From Phoronis ovalis (lineage: Eukaryota; Phoronida; Phoronidae), in the NCBI GenBank assembly GCA_028565635.1, contig JAOXYB010038784.1, forward strand, positions 1-13,342: a stretch of 13,342 bases of DNA. The letters are read 5' to 3'. A program made the translations under genes and the position numbers. Below, in pieces: positions 8,977-13,342 of the stretch; the stretch's first letter is position 1; every line of letters starts with the position of its first letter. The notes under the pieces were generated by a model. It had not been told where the DNA came from. It worked only from the letters and a program-made list of their open reading frames with translations, and ran no database searches.

Positions 8977-10252
8977 CAAAGAAGCATGGGAAATTCTCAG
9001 TTATCTGTTTTATCATGTCATTCATCGCATTTACAGTATTTGTCAGAGTCTTTCCTGGAAAATGAATGATACCACTAATAGTGCTACAAAATACTCGAAT
9101 TGTGCCCATGTGCTGAATGTGTTATGGCGAGGACGAATGATAATGTCGCCTGAATGTACTAAACGAGATTTTTTGTGTTGTCATTCGGAGTTTAGCCATC
9201 CCAGGATAGTGTTAGACGAGAAAGTAACATTATATACGCTTAATCAGACGGAAGCTGTGTTTGTTCGCACTGATATCTGTGTTTATGATTCAGATGTTCA
9301 CCCATTCATGATAGAAGCGCAGTTTAAGCATGCTAAGAAAATTATTGTAATACCCATCCTCCACTTCCGTCGACTAGCGGAAGAGATTGGCGACCCAAGA
9401 GTGCCTGTCATATTTCTTTTCAATACTGCACGCTGTGGCTCTACACTTCTTACACAAATGTTTGAAGCAATGCCTGGTGGCATCAGTATGTCAGAACCAT
9501 ACTGGCTGAAAGCATTGGCTATCCTAGCTAAACAAGGTGTTGAAATCCGCACCCTATTACAAAGTTGTGTACGCATAATGTGTAAACCAGTGAAGAGCGG
9601 GTCATTGTATTGTTTTAAAGCTTTTGGTTATGGTGTTGACTTGATGCCTCACGTAGTAAGAAATGTACCATATTGTCGTGTGTTGTATATGTATCGTGAA
9701 AATCCTATGAAAACAGTAGTGTCAATTGTGAGAATGGCAAAAGCTGTTCCAGTATTTACAATATTATGCAAAGCAATGGCTAGTAAAAGATTGAGAACAA
9801 TATGGCCATCACTGGCAAATTTTCAGGTAAATACCTTCTGCTATCCTGAATTATATCCATGGTCTGTTACAGAACAACCTTACACACTAACAGAACTACT
9901 GTGTATTCATTTAGCAATGTCAAGGAAGTTCTATGTGAATGTTTATGAAAATGTGGCAGGAGTAAGGTATGAAGATATTTTAAGAAACCCTTCCTATGCG
10001 TGTGGTGCTATTGCCAGGTATTGTGGCTTACCTGTTAAACAATTTGTAGAAAATGCAACAGTTGTTCTACAAAGAGATTCACAACGAGGTTCTGCTTTTG
10101 ATCAAGAGCAAGTGAAGCACATAGAATATGACATTACAAATGTTGTCAAAGAAAATGTGCATGCAGTGGCAGACAGACTTGCTAAATATGGGATACAGGT
10201 AACAAGACCAGGTGATAAGTGGTGTTTGCCAAATACCATCAGCAAGCCTTGA
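8969..10252 (+). CDS. P-loop sulfotransferase-like protein, complete and intronless
   Basis: This is one uninterrupted frame of 427 codons from a Kozak-like ATG to TGA. The 5'-phosphosulfate-binding loop is at residues 151-161 (FNTARCGSTLL), after a beta strand VPVIFL (145-150) and before the SEPYW motif (175-179) typical of bacterial and invertebrate PAPS-dependent sulfotransferases. The 3'-phosphate-binding region is VLYMYRENP...S (238-252), with R243 and S252 as likely ligands. The C-terminal half has VRYEDILRNP (332-341), an RYCGLP helix (350-355) and RDSQRGS (369-375), again family hallmarks. The family moves sulfate from PAPS to a carbohydrate or small-molecule acceptor; this acceptor is unknown. 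The usual loop lysine is replaced by R155. Residues 8-29 are only weakly hydrophobic, so a Golgi signal anchor is doubtful. The missing introns suggest a retroposed copy or a member of a lineage-specific intronless expansion. The family is fairly sure, the substrate is not. Confidence 0.85.
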   Translation: MATKEAWEILSYLFYHVIHRIYSICQSLSWKMNDTTNSATKYSNCAHVLNVLWRGRMIMSPECTKRDFLCCHSEFSHPRIVLDEKVTLYTLNQTEAVFVRTDICVYDSDVHPFMIEAQFKHAKKIIVIPILHFRRLAEEIGDPRVPVIFLFNTARCGSTLLTQMFEAMPGGISMSEPYWLKALAILAKQGVEIRTLLQSCVRIMCKPVKSGSLYCFKAFGYGVDLMPHVVRNVPYCRVLYMYRENPMKTVVSIVRMAKAVPVFTILCKAMASKRLRTIWPSLANFQVNTFCYPELYPWSVTEQPYTLTELLCIHLAMSRKFYVNVYENVAGVRYEDILRNPSYACGAIARYCGLPVKQFVENATVVLQRDSQRGSAFDQEQVKHIEYDITNVVKENVHAVADRLAKYGIQVTRPGDKWCLPNTISKP

Positions 10253-10948
10253 TTGATTTATGGGACATTTGTTATGCTTCATACAGGCACAAGTACAGTG
10301 TGCAGAAAAAGTACCTCTCATACATGTACTTGACCACTATAAGCTCGGAAAATAACATTTTTTAATATTGTCAATTTACATTATTGTGTGTGAAAGTGTT
10401 TGAATTCATAGAACCACATTTACAAAGTTAATTCAGATATATTATTTTTCATTTTTGTATTACAAAAACCAAATCCATGCTTTGTAGTAAAAAGGTATTG
10501 TCAATTCATAAATACAAGCAAAAATACATTATATGAGAACCAAAATTTTAATAACAGCCAAATCATTCTGTATCTGAGATATATATGGTACATATAGGAC
10601 TTGAAGCGCACAAATTGTACATACTATAGGCAACTCTTTTTTCTATATGTTGTTATTTCTGCACATCAGTTACATTTTAAAAACACTGTAAGGACTGATC
10701 TAGTAAAAAGGTGATCTGAATTTTTCCCCTTGTCCTTTAGTTCTTCCAACTATTTTCATTCTCTCTGCCACAATAACTGGTTAATTTTCAACATTTCTCA
10801 ACCCCTCCCCTTTATACTGGAACATTATTAACTTTGTTTTCGGGCCAATTCTAGTGACAGTTTTTAAAGGAACAGCTTACAGACTTTGTGAACCATCTTA
10901 CTAGTACATGTGAGGTTGTGTATTGACACACCAATAACTTTAGTCATA
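10253..10948. other. Convergent 3' region between the sulfotransferase and L3MBTL genes
   Basis: Both flanking genes end into this stretch of about 700 bp, so it should hold their 3' UTRs, possibly overlapping. There is no canonical AATAAA on either strand. On the minus strand the variant TATAAA (10811-10816) and ATTAAA (10547-10552, 10361-10366) are possible poly(A) signals for the L3MBTL gene. On the plus strand only weak variants such as AATACA near 10510 are seen. There is no coding frame with recognisable content. Confidence 0.5.
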
Positions 10949-11077
10949 TCACGTCTCCAAGGAATTCTTGAATATTAAAATACTGTTAAAAATTTTGAGA
11001 GCTGGGCCAAGTTTAATGTTCATAATCTTTACGATGTCCATTTGATTCAGCAATAAAAATGCTTCCCCATCAATTTG
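10949..11077 (-). CDS. L3MBTL: L3MBTL-like terminal exon: second half of SAM domain and stop
   Basis: The acceptor is CTATTTCAG|CAA, phase 0. The exon gives 42 residues from QIDGEAFLLLNQ to KNSLET, then TGA (10951-10949). QIDGEAFLLL, DIVKIM and IKLGPALKI are the conserved second half of the L3MBTL SAM domain and follow directly from FQEQ in the preceding exon. Vertebrate members have a similarly short tail after this helix. Confidence 0.93.
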   Translation of the reverse strand, partial: QIDGEAFLLLNQMDIVKIMNIKLGPALKIFNSILIFKNSLET

Positions 11078-13303
11078 CTGAAATAGTAAAAACAATTGTT
11101 AATCGTAATTAACATATTTATATTTAAGAATGGGTGTTATACACATATCATCAAAACCAACAACTTTCAAATAATTATTCACCTTCTAATAGTGGTGATG
11201 TATTAATCATATGCATTACTCAACAGTGAATGAAACAACAAAGGTATGAATAATATTAGTTGCAGCAGGGAAAATATATTTATCAGCTGGTATCTTTTAA
11301 TTGTACAAACCTGTTCTTGGAAGACTGAAGCCTGTTCTCCACATCCAGGTAATGTATGTATGAACTCGGCAACCTGTTCGATACTCCACAGGGCCACATC
11401 ACTACCTCTTATGCCAGTGACCCCTGGAAGAAGTTTAGCATGGTGATCCCAGTGAACGGGTAGGTCTTTACTAGGTGATGGTACAGTACCAGGCATAAAT
11501 ACAGACTGGTGGATGCCTTGATGAAGAGAAGCATCTGAAATGGAAGTTTCGTAATCTTGCCAATATTTCTTTGGTTCTGGTAAATGATGAAACTAATTTT
11601 ATGCAGTGAACTGTAGAATAATAAAACCTTCGGTAGGATCAAAACCAGTTTTTACATCTTCATCAGTATCAATCTCTAGTGGATACAAATCTTGTGGCCA
11701 AATTTTTGTATTTCTGATGCAAATGCACAAATACTTTATCTGGCTTAAATGTTTACAAACATCACGACATTTTGAAAAAAAAGAAATTTAAAACATCATT
11801 GAACATTCTGGAATATTCACAAAAAGCAACAAAAAAAAATTATTAAAAGAATTATGACAAATGGAAATTGTGCAAGAGCAATGTTATAAAACTCTCTTGG
11901 TTTGATTTCTTTAAATGTTGTTATGAGTTTTATGAAAAAGATGTTGATTCAATAATCTGAAGCACTACAATTTGTAGTAACGACATATTGAAAGATTCAA
12001 TTTTTAAAAATGCATTATGTAGTACTAAGGCACAGTGCACCACCATGCCTATGTACCTTGAATTGAGATAATTACTATCACTTGTAACAATATGCAATCT
12101 AAGAAATCATACCTTTCTCTGGAGAATGCCCATTATCTATATGATGTTTATGAAAATATCTACAAATATAAAAAAAAACATCAAAGTATGTCATACTGTA
12201 ACGATATGTAAAGGCTAGTCAAAATGACAGAAAGCAGCATACATAATATCGATATGTAATATCCATTTTTCATTTAAATCTAAATTAATCATTACATGAA
12301 AAACTCAAATAACTATAATTTATAATTTTGTATTAATGCTGATGCTTTATGTATCATATGACATAACTCAATTATTTTGTAAAATTGATTTGATTGGATA
12401 GACAAATATTTCGTTTATAATTTATTTGACACAATATCAGTTTATTATTATGATGAGTGCAATCATGGAGTGTATTTAACCCTTAAATATTCAGTCATCA
12501 ACATTACTTGTACAATGTAGGTGCTATGACTTACTTTCTCTTTCCAAGTTCAGGTTTGATCATTTTATTTTTACTGCCAGGAGGACGACCTTTACGGGTT
12601 GGTACCTTAATAGGTTCTGGAGATGCTGTTTCTCCATTTACATCCCTGGAATAAGTGTCAGATGCTTATATTTATTCAGACATATTAAAAAAAATAACAA
12701 TAAATGTGCTTTTAAAACCAGTTTAAATGATTAAAATTCAGAGCAAAAACATTCAACAAATTCAGTAGTTTTTTTAAAACATTCCTTTCAAGCACACCCC
12801 AAAGTCACACTAACTGTATTGGATACTCATGCAGCCATTTTTAAGATGTTATTTTCTTTCTTGCACTGAATTGCTTATTTATTAAGCATAAAACATGATT
12901 ACTCCGTATAAAAATCTCGATTTTAAAAGAAACTAGACATTCAGTGAGTTGTAAACAACTCCGAGAGTGTACCCCCAGCCAAAAATGCTGCCGGTTGGAG
13001 AGACTGGCCCTTGTGAAGTTTACAGCTGGTGAGAAGTAGATGCTTATTAAAAACATGGACAACAAAAGCAATTATTATAAAGTTCTGCTAATATTGCTGT
13101 ATAATTTAAATACACATCCCCTTTCTGCTCATGCTGTGTAACAGTATACAGCCAGAGCTTAATGTAAACAGACATTACAAAGATAATATGCAGTCTCAGC
13201 ATGATCTGGAGCTGATTAGCTATCTTTTATTACACTTTGTTACATAATATACTTACTCAAAGCCCCAGTTGTTATAAATCCTCTTAATACACAATACATT
13301 TAA
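10949..13303 (-). CDS. L3MBTL: L3MBTL-like chromatin protein, C-terminal part (six exons, 5' end outside window)
   Basis: Assembled in transcript order from exons 13303 or 13282-13257, 12645-12535, 12159-12113, 11690-11628, 11576-11311 and 11077-10949. All phases agree and give about 205 residues after the first small exon. In order the product has an AT-hook-like RKGRPPGSKNK, an acidic linker, HQSVFMPG, HHAKLLPGVTGIR and a full C-terminal SAM domain (LWSIEQVAEF... to ...LKIFNSILIF), ending in TGA. Human L3MBTL1, 3 and 4 have the same order: basic GRPP motif, HQSLFM block, HCKLLPG block, SAM domain. These are nuclear Polycomb-type proteins that bind mono- and dimethyl-lysine through MBT repeats and compact chromatin; the SAM domain mediates self- or hetero-association. 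The MBT repeats and C2HC finger are expected beyond 13342. The family call is strong. The exact exon borders of the linker are less certain, and which vertebrate paralogue is closest cannot be told. Confidence 0.85.
11311..11576 (-). CDS. L3MBTL: L3MBTL-like exon: HQS-FM and KLLPG blocks, first half of SAM domain
   Basis: The acceptor is TTTCATCATTTACCAG|AA, which completes a split GAA codon. There are 88 full codons from PKKYWQDY to FQEQ. It contains HQSVFMPG (residues 22-29), HHAKLLPGVTGIRGSDV (44-60) and the start of the SAM domain LWSIEQVAEFIHTLPGC (62-78). The exon ends CAG|GTTTGT, phase 0, joining the terminal exon across a 233-bp intron. The in-frame ATG at 11496-11494 is internal: the frame and the homology continue upstream of it. 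Confidence 0.92.
11628..11690 (-). CDS. L3MBTL: L3MBTL-like linker exon (acidic)
   Basis: Two bases complete a split GAT, then 20 codons (LYPLEIDTDEDV...DPTE) and one base run up to the donor GAAG|GTTTTA. The acceptor CCACAAG|AT is weak but is the only one that keeps frame with the 47-nt exon before it. The acidic, proline-containing content suits the variable linker between AT hook and SAM domain. An alternative start at 11713 (CATCAG|A) would add NTKIWPQ and fits only if the 47-nt exon is skipped. The exon is followed by an intron of only 51 bp. Confidence 0.65.
11691..12112 (-). other. Intron in the L3MBTL-like gene
   Basis: It runs from donor GTATGA to acceptor CACAAG. AT-rich with A/T runs. 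It includes a perfect palindrome ACTACAA-T-TTGTAGT (11964-11978) and the alternative acceptor at 11713. No exon with matching phase was found inside it. Confidence 0.55.
11964..11978. repeat. Perfect 15-bp palindrome in intron
   Basis: ACTACAA and TTGTAGT are exact reverse complements around a single T. No function assigned; such words arise by chance in AT-rich introns. Confidence 0.6.
12113..12159 (-). CDS. L3MBTL: L3MBTL-like 47-nt micro-exon
   Basis: The acceptor has an excellent T-rich tract (TTTATATTTGTAG|A) and the donor is AAAG|GTATGA. The 47 nt encode YFHKHHIDNGHSPEK, entering with one base that completes AAA and leaving with one base (phase 1). This joins KPELGKRK of the previous exon to DLYPLE of the next. 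The residues are hydrophilic, as expected of a linker. The good splice sites and fitting phases on both sides support it although it is short. Confidence 0.7.
12160..12534 (-). other. Intron in the L3MBTL-like gene
   Basis: It lies between GTAAGT at 12534 and TTTGTAG at 12160. AT-rich, with no further exon or repeat of note. Confidence 0.65.
12535..12645 (-). CDS. L3MBTL: L3MBTL-like exon with AT-hook-like motif
   Basis: The acceptor is TTATTCCAG|G and the donor AAA|GTAAGT, both close to consensus. The exon is 111 nt: one base completing a codon, 36 codons, then two bases. The product runs from DVNGETASPEP to KPELGKR, with RKGRPPGSKNK centred on GRP (12590-12582). That basic GRP motif is an AT-hook-like minor-groove DNA-binding element. 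Human L3MBTL1 has a comparable GRPP segment just before its HQSLFM block. Only one of the three frames is open. Confidence 0.85.
12646..13256 (-). other. Intron in the L3MBTL-like gene, with a GC-rich island
   Basis: It lies between donor GTAAGT (13256) and acceptor TTATTCCAG (12646). It is mostly AT-rich, but about 12955-13035 is a distinctly GC-rich block described separately. No phase-compatible minus-strand exon was found in it. Confidence 0.5.
12899..13039 (+). other. Cysteine-bearing open stretch / GC-rich island in intron (unassigned)
   Basis: The GC-rich block at about 12955-13035 stands out from its AT-rich intron. On the plus strand an open frame between TGA (12896) and TAG (13037) reads SCKQLRECTPSQKCCRLE, with spacing C-x5-C-x5-CC. 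That resembles the first half of inhibitor-knot or agouti-like cysteine patterns, but no later cysteines are present. A donor-like G|GTGAGA follows at 13029, yet no convincing upstream acceptor or downstream exon was found. It could equally be a conserved repeat fragment or structured RNA. I do not call it a gene. Confidence 0.25.
13257..13303 (-). CDS. L3MBTL: Probable L3MBTL-like small exon at the right edge
   Basis: The donor TTTGA|GTAAGT is strong. The frame RIYNNWGF plus two bases joins in phase with the AT-hook exon, giving ...WGFED. The acceptor is either TTAAG (exon 13282-13257, 26 nt) or TTTAG (exon 13303-13257, 47 nt, adding LNVLCIK). An in-frame TAG at 13306-13304 rules out anything longer. 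No family motif is visible in so few residues; the call rests on splice sites and phase. Confidence 0.45.
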
Positions 13304-13342
13304 CTAAACACATTTCACCCTTACTGATTTTGTTGTAGAAAC

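Noticed and set aside
12841-13071. Minus-strand frame over the GC-rich island as an L3MBTL exon
   Set aside because: No splice sites with the phase needed between 13257 and 12645, and no MBT or zinc-finger residues. The adjacent exons already join in phase without it.

Overview
The window is animal (metazoan) nuclear DNA. It is AT-rich, its genes are separated by long non-coding stretches, two of its three genes are interrupted by GT-AG introns, and all three encode animal-type protein families. An invertebrate, possibly a mollusc, fits the compact introns and base composition, but that assignment is inference only. The sequence shows no bacterial, plasmid, phage or CRISPR features.

Layout. 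(1) Bases 1-6788 hold no exon I can defend. They are best read as the long first intron, or more distant parts, of a minus-strand gene. They contain a poly-G tract next to a probable transposon terminus (215-262), a quasi-periodic TGCTCG cluster (899-997), a diverged tandem duplication (1126-1340) and AT-rich filler. (2) 6789-7101 on the minus strand is the first coding exon of a secreted somatomedin-B protein of the TINAG/TINAGL1 (Drosophila Swim) type, ending in a good splice donor. (3) 7102-8968 is the spacer between two divergent genes. It includes a 41/39-bp tandem duplication and an ETS-type motif. (4) 8969-10252 on the plus strand is a complete intronless ORF of 427 codons for a PAPS-type P-loop sulfotransferase-like protein. 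(5) 10253-10948 is a convergent 3'-end region. (6) 10949 to about 13303 on the minus strand is the 3' part of a lethal(3)malignant-brain-tumor-like (L3MBTL) chromatin gene. I assembled it from six phase-compatible exons, giving an AT-hook-like motif, a variable linker, the HQS-FM/KLLPG block and a complete C-terminal SAM domain ending in TGA. The MBT repeats and zinc finger would lie beyond the right edge.

The three genes belong to unrelated processes: extracellular matrix or secreted signalling, sulfation, and Polycomb-type chromatin reading. Nothing in the sequence suggests a joint pathway; they look like ordinary chromosomal neighbours. I found no clear new multi-gene system. The points most worth a second look are the micro-exon and alternative acceptor arrangement and the 51-bp intron in the L3MBTL gene, a GC-rich cysteine-bearing island inside its intron, and the intronless sulfotransferase with a TISU-like start.
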